Positions 22,846 to 34,099 of a stretch of DNA of 64,000 bases are shown here, one piece after another. Position 1 is the first letter of the stretch. Each line of letters opens with the position of its first letter. Below the pieces are notes generated by a model, which searched no databases, was not told the DNA's origin, and worked only from the letters and a program-made list of their open reading frames with translations. Both the position numbers and the translations under genes were made by a program. The stretch is from Nageia nagi (taxonomy: Eukaryota > Pinophyta), in the NCBI GenBank assembly GCA_050084985.1, contig JBITNC010000001.1, positions 169,570,001 to 169,634,000 of the forward strand, given 5' to 3'.

Positions 22846-23329
22846 TGAAGACATTAGATTGTGTTCCATTTGATATTGTCAATTATACTTGTGATAATGA
22901 TGGATCATTAAATCTATTTATTTATTTGATTTATGAGGTAGATGATATTATAGTTACTTGTAAGAAGGTAATTGATTCTTTAACCTAATCTTGTCCTTGT
23001 GATAGGCTTATAAATGTTGAAGATGATATCAAGATATCAAGTAATGATTCTTTCATTATGGTGGAGAATAGTTCTGGTGATCATAATTATTTGTCCACTT
23101 CATTAAGTGTGTGAAGGACCTTGAGCTATTCAAGTGGAGACACCTATCATTGTTCATTTTTGTAAGTATGCATCTTCATCCTACCATTTTTAGCATCATA
23201 TAGATTATGGGGATACCTTTTGAAGAATTTGAAATGTCATGGTCAATAGAGTAATTATTGCAATCAAACTGAATCATGCAAAAGAGTGGAGTTATCGTGA
23301 TAAGGAACAATGCAAAAGGTGAATTGCCA

Positions 23330-23800
23330 CACTTTGAGATTGATGACATCATCAAGAGAATTATCACAATGCAACATGGAGGAAATAAGGCAATGTCGTG
23401 ATTTTGCATAAATGATGTCAGTAGAGATGTTTTCAAAGCGCAATGTATGGAAAATAGGCAAAATATCACAATTTTAAGTAATGACATCAATAAGGAATTC
23501 CCTAGACTACAATAAGGAAGAAAAGTAACATTTTTGCACTTTACAAGATTATCAGAATGCAACACAATAAGAAATATACTAATTATTAATGATAAGATAA
23601 ATGACATCATCATAAGTTTGATGGAAGTCTAGCAAGGGAATAAGGCACCAAATGTTAGGTTGTTAGGTGATAAGAGCAATGATGTCAGCATGGTGTGGGT
23701 AAGCACAAAAAATACTTAAAGAGCCTTTGAAGGTATGACATAGCCAGAAATGGACTAGATGATGTGCAAAAAGAGTGATGACATCAACAATGATGTTATG
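23330..23800. repeat. degenerate repeats with a TGACATCA core
   Basis: ATGACATCA or its near-palindromic partner ATGATGTCA occurs near 23343, 23412, 23484, 23602, 23681 and 23788, spaced about 70-120 bp, within otherwise diverged units. Confidence 0.5.
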
Positions 23801-24344
23801 ATAATATGACAAGGTTATTTTAGACTCTGCAAGGTACAACATGATGTAGGAAGTACAACATGGTATGAGAAAGTACCAAAATATGTCCAACAAGCAAGCA
23901 AAGTGTTGTAGAGGATCTAACAAGTTATATAGCATATATAACAAGTGGAAAGAATGTTATGCAAGTCTAAGAAGTTTTGTAATATGTGTGATGTGCAAGA
24001 AAGTGGTCTGCTAATGCTGAGAAGAGTGTTAGAGATTCACTAAGTGAACACAGTTGGAGATCCAAGTTCATTATGATTCCAACAAGCAAATCATAAAATA
24101 AAGGTCTAAGTCATTGACTCTATCCTTTAGAACTTGTTTGAGACCCTGAATGAGTAGCAAGAATGCAAACAAGGTATCTTTAAGAAGCATGTAATGAGGT
24201 ATCTTCCTAGTTGTAAGCACACATAGTCACTCAATCACATGAAAAGAAATAGAACAAGGAGTTGTAGAGCAAATGTAATATTTTCTATTATGAGTGTTGA
24301 AACTAGCAACATAATGTTACAATAATCCCTTCTATCTTAATTTA

Positions 24345-24985
24345 GGAATATTTACGAGCTACTACAAAGCTGGTGTGATACAAACAATTGGGGGAAACAA
24401 AAACAATAAAGGTTCCATAGAGCAATCATAGGTTTTCTTAAGGTCAAGTTAGACAACCATTACAAAGTGGTATCATGGGAACTTACGGGATGCTACAAAA
24501 GCTAAGTGTAATAAATACAATCGATAGCAACCAAAACAATAACCTCCATACAATGTGGTGTCATGGGGCACTCATGCAACTTCTTGAGACTTGAGAATAA
24601 GCAACAACCATGGAACAATGCCATGCATAAGTGTTCAGTGTAATGGTCTTAAGTGGGTTGAATGGACAAGCACCACAATGAATCTTCAAGGAAATCCCAC
24701 ATTATTTAAGGGCAAAGGTAGCAACCATTACATTGGGTTAAAATATCAAGGATCCCCAACAAAGCCAAAAGCTTTCTATAGACATAGTGCTATGGGGCAC
24801 TCATAAGGTATTGCTATGAAGGCACACACCTCTCTCAATGCCATAGGTGGAGGAGGCTCTGCTTGGTTGTGATAACAATGATAGTGACAATTATGAATAA
24901 GTGGTGTTGTTGGGCACTCATGAGATTCTGTTACGTGAGCACTCACCTCTCTTAACACCATAAGCGAAAGAGGCTCTGACTTCAT
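24345..24985. repeat. degenerate ~120-bp tandem-like repeats
   Basis: A block ending in GGTGTCATGGGGCACTCATG-like sequence recurs near 24470, 24555, 24785 and 24905, and the two last units share CACCTCTCT...CCATA...GAGGCTCTG. Units differ strongly in length and sequence. Confidence 0.5.
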
Positions 24986-26969
24986 AAGAGGGTTTCTATT
25001 GAAAGGAAATTATTGCAACAATAAAATATTGAGTTGAAATCAATCATTTATAGACATCAAATCTCCATGCAAGTATTGAAAAAGGCTAGCTACCAAGAAA
25101 GAGTGAGTGATGGTGGCAGGTGGAGTGTTGAATGTAGCAAGTGAAGGGATGGTAGAGCATGCTTACCCATAAATCAATGAATTCCCTCCTTGATTATTTG
25201 TTAGGTTGTTCCTCCTTCATGGAAACATTCTTTCCTACGCGTAGTCACACCCTGTTCTTTGTAGCATGTTCTTTACTCACTCAGCCTCCTTACATTAATT
25301 TTTTACTCCCTTTAATATTCTTCTCACCTTTCCATTTTTTTTACTTGCCCACCAACCCCTCTCATTAATGATTAGTTGGTGAATGTATTTAAAAAAAAAA
25401 ACCTATCTAGTGCATTAAATTTTCTATATTGCTTGTAAGTCACCTTTTTTTTAATGCACCTAGAAACTTTAAAACTTTGCAAAGCGTATACTTAAGGTCC
25501 AAAAATTTATGATGTTTATAATTACCTTAGGAAGGGTAAAATGTATTTTTTTTACTTAAAGGTAATCCTTTTTTACATTTTACTTGAAATACTTAAACTT
25601 TTTGACATTATGTTTAATAAATTCAAAACTTACTTTTATAATGATAGTACTTTCTAAAATGCTTAAATTATTAAGATAAGATATGTATGCTATCTTTAAG
25701 GGTACAAGTTTAAGTAAAAAAAAGTAATAATAAAAAAATGCATTTTTTAATTTAACAATTTTAAGTAAAGAAATATATCTTTTAACTTAAAAAAATTGAA
25801 ATTCTAAGCATGCATTTATTAACTTAACAAATAAGTACTATGCATTTCACTTTTAAGTAGTAAGAATTTACTTAAAAACTTTTAAGCCTTAAACATTAAC
25901 TTTACAAATATTAAGTTAAAATGATGCATACTTATGCTTAATACTTAAATTTTATGCATGCTTAAAACTTATTTAATATGCATGCTTATGCTTAAATTAT
26001 GCATGTTTAAGTTAATGATGCATGTTTTAGAACTTATTTTTTTATGCATGCTTATGCCTATGTATTTATCCTTTATGTAAAGTTAACTTATGCAAATTAT
26101 GGAATTAATGAATGCTTAATTATTAACCATTTCTTCTTACAAAGTTAGCTTGTGCAAATTATGGATCTTTGTAAAGATGTCCTTTAGGGGTTAGTAAACA
26201 AAACCCATTGGACTCTTAGGTTTCAAATTGCAAATGAATGATTTTTTTACTTATGCTCTTTTACTTCATGTTTTGCATTTGGATTTATTTGCTTATGTAA
26301 TAAAAAATGTAAACATTGAAATGATCAACCCCCTAAAATGAACACATCCACACATACATTTCATAACATGACTTGTTTAGAGATCCATGAGGTGAGGACA
26401 GGCGGATTGGAACCTTTAAGTCTGACGATCTAAGTGGTGAAAAGTTCGTACTTCTCAATTGCCTCTAAGTCCTCTATTGGTTTGGACATAAGTCCAATAT
26501 GTGGATAGGTATGTGTAGTGATACCACATATTTGCATGTTTATTCAAATATTATCTTAATAACCTAGGAGGAAAACTTAAAACCTAATCAAGATTAATAA
26601 TTTGGCCAATCCAATAAACATCATAACCTTAGAAAATAGTAGGTACTTCTCCTTGTGAGAAAGTATAAAATTGACCAAGGTGAACTAGTTAAAGATTGGT
26701 AGTACTTGGGCTCCTCTTGTGTGGGCATCCAGGTGAAGGCTTGATTTTAGACAAGAAAACAAGCTTCAACAATGTCACTCTACATTTACGATTCTTGAGA
26801 TGAGAAATGTATTTGGGTACATGGATTATTTGAGTTGTACAACATTTGCACTTATGAAGCATGTATTTAGTGTTAAAAGTAACATGTATTATTTACTTGG
26901 TTAAAACTTAACATTTAATATTATTTTTAAATCACATGCTTATTATTTTTTCACATTCTTGTGTAGCAA

Positions 26970-27930
26970 ATGGAAGAATCCTTTTTACCCAAACACATTC
27001 TTGATGGTTCTAACTTTGGAATTTGGGAACCATGGATGAGAGCTGAATTGTAGGCAAGGAAGCTTTGGTAAATAGTGAATGAGAACCTTGTACCTCTTAC
27101 AGATGAGAAGGCACTAGAGGCTTACAACACGAAGAATGAGTTGGAAATCTCCATGATTTACTGTAGTTTCAAATGATGTGCTCCTGATGATTTCTTCTTC
27201 AGCTTTGGTAAAGGAAGCTTGGGATAAGCTTAAACAAATTTACCTTGGTTCAAACTTTTCAAGAAGGTTTGCCATTCTCCAAAAGTTGCTTCAATCTCGT
27301 CAAGGGGAAGATGAAAATATGGCTATCTACTTGAACAAAATCATTGACCTAAGGACCCAACTTGTTGCTTGTGGGTGCAATTGGATCAATGATGAGTTCA
27401 TGGTCTTTATCATTCTTCAAAGCCTTTCTTCAAAGTTTGAAAACTTTGTGATGGTTATGAAAACAATGCTTGATGATGATGAAGAAGTCTTCTCCCTTGA
27501 AAACATTTTTAGGCACCTTTTGAAGCATGAGAAAACCCTTAACAATAAGGTGTTGATTTCTTCTCTTAAAGATAATAATGTTGCTCTTAGAGCAACCAAA
27601 ACTTTTTTCAAGAAGAAGTTCAACCATAAAAAGAAATCTTATCCTTCTTTCTCCAAAAGGTTTGAGAAAAGAGGCAATGGTTACAACAGCAATAGGAACA
27701 ACAAAAAGAATAACAACAATAGCAGGAACAACGATAACAACCACTTTAAGCAAAGAGATGGAAAAAGAAAAGCAAACAATCCTTATCCTAAGGAAAAATT
27801 TGATGACAATTATAATTATTATGTCATCCAAGGTCACAAAGAAGTTGATTGCTACAAAAAAAAAAAAGAGAATAAGTACAAAGGCAATGGAAGTGTAAAG
27901 AACTACAAAAAAAAAGAATATTCATATTGA
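26970..27930 (+). pseudogene. gag: copia A gag
   Basis: Begins MEESFLPKHILDGSNFGIWE, the usual short N-terminal motif of plant copia Gag (gag-polyprotein/UBN2 family). A stop and a frameshift follow before 27178, then 250 open codons to 27930. These contain LRTQLVACGCNWINDEFMVF and an Asn/Lys-rich tail. The zinc knuckle is damaged: where C-x2-C-x4-H-x4-C is expected the text is YNYYVIQGHKEVDC, lacking both first cysteines. Gag would form the virus-like particle. Confidence 0.8.
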
Positions 27931-27940
27931 TTTTATTGGA

Positions 27941-28489
27941 GTGCTCTACTCCATGTCTCACTTTTTTTCATCTAAATGGATTTTTGATTCTGGTTGCACT
28001 AATCATCTTTACTTTGAAAAGGAAAAATTTGAGAACTTTCACAAGTATAGAAAAGATGCGATTGTGATAGGTGATAACTCTACTCTTGATGTCCAAGGAA
28101 TTGGGAGTGTGTTGATTCACGAAAAGGTTTTTGAAAATGTTCTCTATGTTCCTAAGCTCAGGATGAACCTTTTTTTCGTGATCCAAGTAGCTAAAAAAGG
28201 GTACTCTTTTGAGTTTGACTCTTAATCCTAGTGCATTAAGAAAGGACTTGCCACTTTGGTTAAAGGATCTATAAAAGATAACCTCTACATTATGGATCAA
28301 GTTCCATCTAAGTTGTTTCTTACTTCTAGTGTGTGTTCTAGAAGCAATCTTGGGCACCATCATCTAGGGCACCTTAACCACAAGAGTATTCAAGACATGA
28401 AAGACCAAGAACTTGTGAAAGGTTTGCCTTCAATTTCTCCTTCGGTTGGTCTATGCAAGAAGTGCATTCTTGACAAGATGCATAGATAA
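27941..28489 (+). pseudogene. copia A protease and pre-integrase region
   Basis: WIFDSGCTNHLYFEKEKFEN has the aspartic-protease D-S-G triad followed by the usual C-T-N-H. The frame stops at 28223-28225. The pre-integrase region follows, with LGHHHLGHLNHKSIQDMK and CKKCILDKMHR (an H-H-C-C zinc-binding region like that of other copia integrases). Confidence 0.8.
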
Positions 28490-28537
28490 AATTTTGAAAA
28501 AGATAAGGCAATAAGAGCATCTTAACCTCTTCAATTT

Positions 28538-29180
28538 ATGCATTCAAATTTGATGGGTCTATTTCAAACTAAGTCACTTGGAAGAGCATCTTACATTTTG
28601 ACCTTCACTAATGACTTTAGTAGGATGACCTTTGGGTATCTACTTGAGCACAAGGATCAAACCTTTGAAAGTTTTAAGGTTTTTAAGACTTTTATTGAAA
28701 ATCAGACTAACCTTAAAATCAAGATGTTGAGATTAGATAATGGAGAAGAATATAACAACAATGAGTTCAATGACTATTATGCTAAGTATGGAATCAAGAG
28801 GTAGTTTATAATTCCATACACTCCTCAGTAGAATGATGTTGCTGAAAGGAAAAATAGAATAATTATGGAGATGGTTAGATGCATGTTGGGTAATCTTCCT
28901 AAATTCTTATGGGGTAAAGTAATGAGCACTGCTATTTACACCATGAATAGGTGTTTCATAAAAGTCATTCAGAGTAAAACTCCTTTTGAGGCATGGTCAG
29001 GGTGAAAACCTAACATTTCACACCTTAGGGTGTTTGGTTGTGAAGCATTCTCCTACATTATTTCTTAAAAAAGGAAGAAGTTGGATAAAAGAGCTAAAAG
29101 ATGCATCTTTATGGGTTATGATAGTTAGGATAGAGGCTATAGGCTCTACTCTCCATCTTATAAAGCCATGTTTATTTTAA
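28538..29180 (+). pseudogene. copia A integrase core and C-terminus
   Basis: FTNDFSRMTFGYLLEHKDQ carries the first catalytic Asp, LRLDNGEEY the second, and NDVAERKNRI the Glu. In-frame stops at 28802-28804, near 28829, at about 29003 and beyond break it. HLRVFGCEAFSYIIS and CIFMGYDS follow, as in other copia integrases. Confidence 0.8.
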
Positions 29181-29335
29181 GGGATGTAAAGTTCAATGAA
29201 CTTCCTGATGAATATTCTTCAAATGAGTATGTTGATGATACATAGGACATTTTAGTTGCTCCTAGCTGGTTAGATATTGATGTAGACAAGTTATCTTAGG
29301 AACAAGACTCTCCAACTCAAAGGGTAACAAGGAGC

Positions 29336-30772
29336 ATGACCTTGAACAAATCCTTATTTTCCAAGATTGACAACAAGCATGAGCCCTCATCTTTCAAAGA
29401 AGCTTCAAAGCATAAGTGTTGGATGGAAGCCATGAAAGTGGAGTATGAGATGCTTATGAAAAATAAAACTTGGGACTTGGTTCCTTATCCCAATGAAAAG
29501 AATGTGATTGGAAATAAGTGGATCTATAAGACCAAGTTCAATTCAGTTGGAGATATTGAGAAATATAAGGTAAGGTTAGTAGCTAAAGGTTTTGCTCAAA
29601 AATACGATGTAGATTATGAGAAAACCTTTGCTTCCAAGGTAAAGATGCCTACTATGAGAGTTATCCTTACTCTTTCTATAGCTCAAGTATGGAAAGTTTT
29701 TCAACTTGAAGTCAAAAGTGCATTTCTCAATGGTGACTTAGATGTGGAAATCTTCATGAATCAACAAGAAGGGTTTATCATGGAAGGTAGAGAGTCCTTT
29801 GTGTGCAAGCTAAAGAAGTCATTGTATGGACTTAAGCAAGCACCTCGAGCCTGCTACAGAAAGATTTTAGGGTAGTTTGCAAACATTAAATTCTCTAAGT
29901 GTTTTTCTAACTCTGATCTATATGTGCTCAATCAAGGAAAAGATATGGTATTAATTCTCCTTTATGTGGATTATCTTTTGATTACTAAGAATAATGATGA
30001 AATCATTCAAGAGTGCATATCCAAACTTAAGACAACATTTAAAATGATTGATCTTGGTCTCTTGCACTACTATCTTAGAATGTAAGTGTATCAATAGAAA
30101 GATTGTACTTACCTTAGTTAATCTAAGTATATATCAAACATCTTGCAGAAGTTTGGAATGGAGAAGTGTAGATATGCTACAATCCTAGTCTCTCATGTAA
30201 TCACTATTTCTCTAAGCTCCAACTCTCAGTTGACTGATGCTACAGCTTACAGGAAATTAATTGGTAGTATTTTGTATTTGACTATATCTAGACCAGAGAT
30301 TATCTTTGTAGTGAATCTGATGGCATGATTCATGCAAAAATCTTATGTTAAGCACCTCAATGCTATTAAGCAAATTTTGAGGTATGTTGTAGGGACTAAG
30401 GATCTTGCTCTCAAGTATTTCAAGTTGCCCTCATTTGTTCTCTTTGTATTCTTAGATTTTGACAATGGGGGAGATAGAGATGATGAGAAGTCAACCTCTG
30501 CATATGTGTTTAGCATTAGTTTAGGTGCTATCTCTTGGGATTCCAAGAAGCAACCTACTATTTCTTTGTTTATTGCAACCTAGGAAGCCATTTGGCTAAG
30601 CAATCTTTTGAAAGAAATTGGGTATGAGCAAGGTGGCTCATCTTTGATCTCTTTAGACAATCAATCAGCTATTTCTTTGGCTAAGAATCTTGTGTTCTAT
30701 CAAAGAATAAAACATGTGAAAATCCATGCCCATTTATCAGGGAGAAGGTTCTTTATGGCATCATACACCTAG
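29336..30772 (+). pseudogene. copia A reverse transcriptase and RNase H
   Basis: 180 open codons (KHKCWMEAMKVEYEMLMKNK, then FLNGDLDVEIFMNQ and LYGLKQAPRACY) reach a stop at 29873-29875. The catalytic box at 29963-29974 reads Y-V-D-Y instead of Y-V-D-D, losing an essential Asp. RNase H text includes RYVVGTKDLALKYF and EKSTSAYVFSISLGAISWDS. Three or more further stops follow. Confidence 0.85.
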
Positions 30773-31600
30773 ATTATTGTCCATCCACCTTAAACACCAT
30801 TGATTTGTTCACCAAGCCCCTCCTGAAAGCTTAATTTTGTAAGCTTAGGGATGTTATTGGGTTGGTGAAGTTGCCTTCAAGGGGAGTGAAGTTTGAATTC
30901 TTATGTTGAATTCATGTTTATGATGACAACTTCACCCCTAGGAGGATTTTGTGTTGTGTAGTGTTGATTTTATTATACACTTTTATGGTAAGTTCACTCT
31001 GCATGAGGAACTTATTGTACAATTTTTTAAAAGAAAAAGATTGGTCAATCTAGCACTGTTTAGTTATCCATGTGTGAGGAACTCTTATGTGTCTTTTAGC
31101 ACTATTTAGTTATCCATATGCAAGAAACTAGTATGTGCATGCTCTATTTTGTAATGATAATCAACACATGTTTTATATACAGTAGATGATTATAATTTTT
31201 TGGCATGTCATCTTCGTGATGACTTATAGTGCACCATTGATTAGTTTGTGATGGCATTTGTGTGATTCATCTCTCCTTTATGAGATGAATACATTGCATT
31301 TGACTGATCTTATTATTTGATCTACTTATGACTTGTAGGTTCCTTTGAGATTGTAAATTACTTACCTTAGGTATGCAGGCTCTTGGAGACTCTTCATGAC
31401 TTCTAGTTGAATGACTACTTCATGTACATTGAAATTGATTATGATTAATGATTGTATTTGGCAAAGTAGTGAGTCTCAAACTAGATCTTTCTTACTTTAC
31501 AAATATGTAAAAAGTTCTCATCTTCATTGTATCTATTTGGAGGAGAACTTTCTTACTTTCTCTTTCTCTTCTCTCTTGTTTGCTCTATCCCAATATTGCA

Positions 31601-31611
31601 TTAAGGAGGAG
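31601..31611 (+). other. copia A polypurine tract
   Basis: TTAAGGAGGAG immediately precedes the 3' LTR; the B counterpart is TTAAGGGGGAG and the C counterpart TTAAAGAGGAG. Confidence 0.8.
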
Positions 31612-32111
31612 TGTTGGAATGTATAATGCATTATTGTAAAGGTTTATATTAATCTTCTATGTAAGTTCACTAATACTTAAAGGTATCATTTTATACCTTA
31701 AGTATTTAAGTGAATATGATAATGTAACTTGTCCTACACTCCATGTCATGAGCATGCCTCTGGGTAAAAGGATGTTCATGTCATAATTTTGTACATTGGA
31801 TAAAAGGGTGATCCAAAGAGGGATTTTGGCCTATAAATAGAAGGCTCCCTCTTTGTGATCATATACTAATTTGTGAAGTAAATTTGTGCTAGAGGATAGT
31901 GTTTAGGAGTTGAGATTAGGAGGATTGTAAGAGAGTTGTATTTGTGATTGAAGTAAATATCTAGTTAGTGGATGTACTCCTAGTTGGAGGAACCACTTAC
32001 ATCTTGTGTTATCTTTGTGAGATTGCTTTGTGATTTTGTTAGATGTGTATTGTGAGCTTTCATGTGATCTTGGGAGTTTAGAGTTATTCATGTTATAGTT
32101 CAAATCTCTCA
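31612..32111 (+). repeat. copia A 3' LTR
   Basis: 500 bp, TGTTGGAATGTATAATGC...CTCTCA. It aligns end to end with both LTRs of copy B and the interrupted LTR of C. TATA-type box CTATAAATAG at 31831-31840. A hairpin-forming sequence sits at 31666-31714. Confidence 0.93.
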
Positions 32112-34094
32112 TGGATGAAGGTCAAAAGAGACATTAATGTCTCACCAAATGTGTTGCAAGTAAAAATTGAGGGTGCATCTCACACACATTTTAAAAATCC
32201 TCCATTCTACAAGGTGTGCACATAAAATTCCATCACCAAATGATAAAATAATGCAACATTATAAAGTAAGGATTTCAAATTTCCTTCACCTTTTACAAGA
32301 TTTGTGGCATTTCTTTTGATCTTATGATACCTTTTATTAGAGTGGAGAAATATTATATTTTGACTATACATGATTATGGTGAGACTCCTTTATCATTTTT
32401 TAGTAATTTACCCTTGGTTATTTCTATTATTGAGGAAGATATCAAAGATATTGATATCTATTATTTCGCTTTTGAGAAAAGCACCTTGATAATTTCTTCT
32501 TTGACTAGTATGTATAGTTAATATCATGATTTTTATATTGATTGTGAGAGATTACAAAGGTTGATATTCATACATATGATGAAGAAGGAATCTTATTTGG
32601 TTCTTTTTTTGCAAAGGATAATGTCCCTTTTATCTATATGATGAATAGAAAATGGCACACTTCTTGGCTTTATCTATATATCACTCCTTTTGGTGATATG
32701 TATGATGAGATCTCTTTTGATTGAAGTGATGATGATATCTTTTATTAAAGTAAAAATTAGCTAAATCAAGTTAAAGGTGAAGAATATGAAGTTTATTTAT
32801 TTCTTAAAGGTGATTTTACTTTATTGTTTATATTACTTTATACAATTTCTTATTTTGAGAGATGGAATATTGCATCCCTTTAAATGCATGAGAAGGTGTG
32901 AAACTTATTTTCATGATGTGAGATTTGATCTTTCATTTAGAGATTATTTTATATGGAACTCTTGCTATAAGTTTGAAGTTTATGTTCCTTCCATGGGGTT
33001 TTATGAATTGTTTATTATAAAGACTTATACTTTTATTCATTTTTCCTTACCAAAGGAAAATTGTGATGTTTAACATCATGGTTGATCATGTTGAAAAATT
33101 GATTTTGGTATTTCCTATACATCTTGTTAAGTTCAAGAAATCTCAACAAGCTTTGATACCATATGATATATAATCACTAAAAGCCTATGGTCTACTCGAA
33201 TCCTCAAATATAAATTTTACTTTGTATTTTATTTTCAAGATACATATTCAATTTCATAGGAGCCAACACCAACACTAATCTCAACTTTAGTGCTAGTGTA
33301 TGCTAACATCTTCACTAAAAGAGTCATGCCTTCATTTACTGTACAACCTATTGATTATGAAAATGCATGGAAAATATAATCAAAATAACATGTACAGTAA
33401 TAAAATGTATATTTATAGAGGTTCCTCTCAATGTGAGAGTACATCCCCTTTATAAGTTATTTTTTTAGTTCTATTATTGATCAAATATTTTAGAAGCTAC
33501 AGTCACAAGTAGTTTGAGTGTTGCCTTGATCTTTTAAACATTCATATTTTTCAACTCCTATGATCTCTTTTCTCCCTCTTGATCATCATCATGTCATTTT
33601 CCTACTAATACAACAACATTTGTGTCAATGTTAATGTCTACACCAATTTATACAATAATATTTTATTCTATCATCTAATGATCCAAAATTCTCTCTTCCA
33701 ACAGTACTCTAAGAGACTTCTTAAGCTCCTTTTAAGATCATTATTTTGGACAACATGGAGAATGAAGAAGATCTTTCCTTCTTATGAATTTTTCCTTATT
33801 TTTAGCAACATTTTGGCCTCCTTCAATAGCATCACACTCTACCAATGCTAGAACCAATAATATCAGCACAAGGATCACCTCACTAGGTCATTCCCATTTC
33901 TTATGCTTCTTCTCTTTCTTTTAATTCCTCCCTTCTTTTACATGCAATAGCTTCTTAATAATTTAAGAATGTAGTATAATGAAATCCCACACCTCTTGTA
34001 TGGTTATACGACCTACATAACTTTTAGATGGTCTTGAAAATGCCCAAAACTACTTCAATTTCTTCCCTCTTCATAGTTCAAATGGTTATGAAGT
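32112..34094. other. unassigned AT-rich region
   Basis: Between copy A and element D. Two short frames (32324-32521 and 32777-33073, +) are AT-rich and match nothing I recognise. About 33700-34090 contains decayed sequence with retroelement-like composition but no diagnostic motif. Confidence 0.5.
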
Positions 34095-34099
34095 GTAAG
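34095..34099. repeat. target-site duplication of element D, left copy
   Basis: GTAAG, identical to 48463-48467 on the other side of the element. Confidence 0.88.

Larger units (their letters stand above)
22849..25400. other. region without a recognised gene; degenerate repeats
   Basis: Short reading frames only. From 22849 to about 23115 a frame with one stop reads like decayed protein (VKTLDCVPFDIVNY at its start). From about 23330 to 23800 a TGACATCA/TGATGTCA motif recurs. From about 24345 to 24985 longer repeat units resemble each other. These may be non-coding parts of an old retroelement, but no diagnostic domain is visible. Confidence 0.5.
25400..32111 (+). mobile_element. Ty1/copia element, copy A (5' LTR missing)
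   Basis: Same family as copies B and C: shared leader sequence, gag start, pol text and LTR. A 3' LTR is present at 31612-32111, but no LTR copy occurs upstream, so the 5' end is truncated or replaced. The left limit is set where the T- and GCATGC-rich leader begins and is approximate; clear similarity to the B leader starts by about 26085. Order gag, protease, integrase, RT, RNase H is typical of copia. Every reading frame is broken. Confidence 0.85.

Noticed and set aside
23176-23944. Minus-strand frames up to 145 codons
   Set aside because: Overlap degenerate TGACATCA repeats; no domain, no codon bias.
25159-25368. 69-codon hydrophobic frame
   Set aside because: C/T-rich sequence giving Leu/Phe/Ser; no start or family support.
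27417-27837. Minus-strand frames over copia A gag
   Set aside because: Antisense shadows of the Asn/Lys-rich gag tail.
32777-33073. 98-codon AT-rich plus-strand frame
   Set aside because: Phe/Tyr-rich product typical of AT-rich DNA; no motif.
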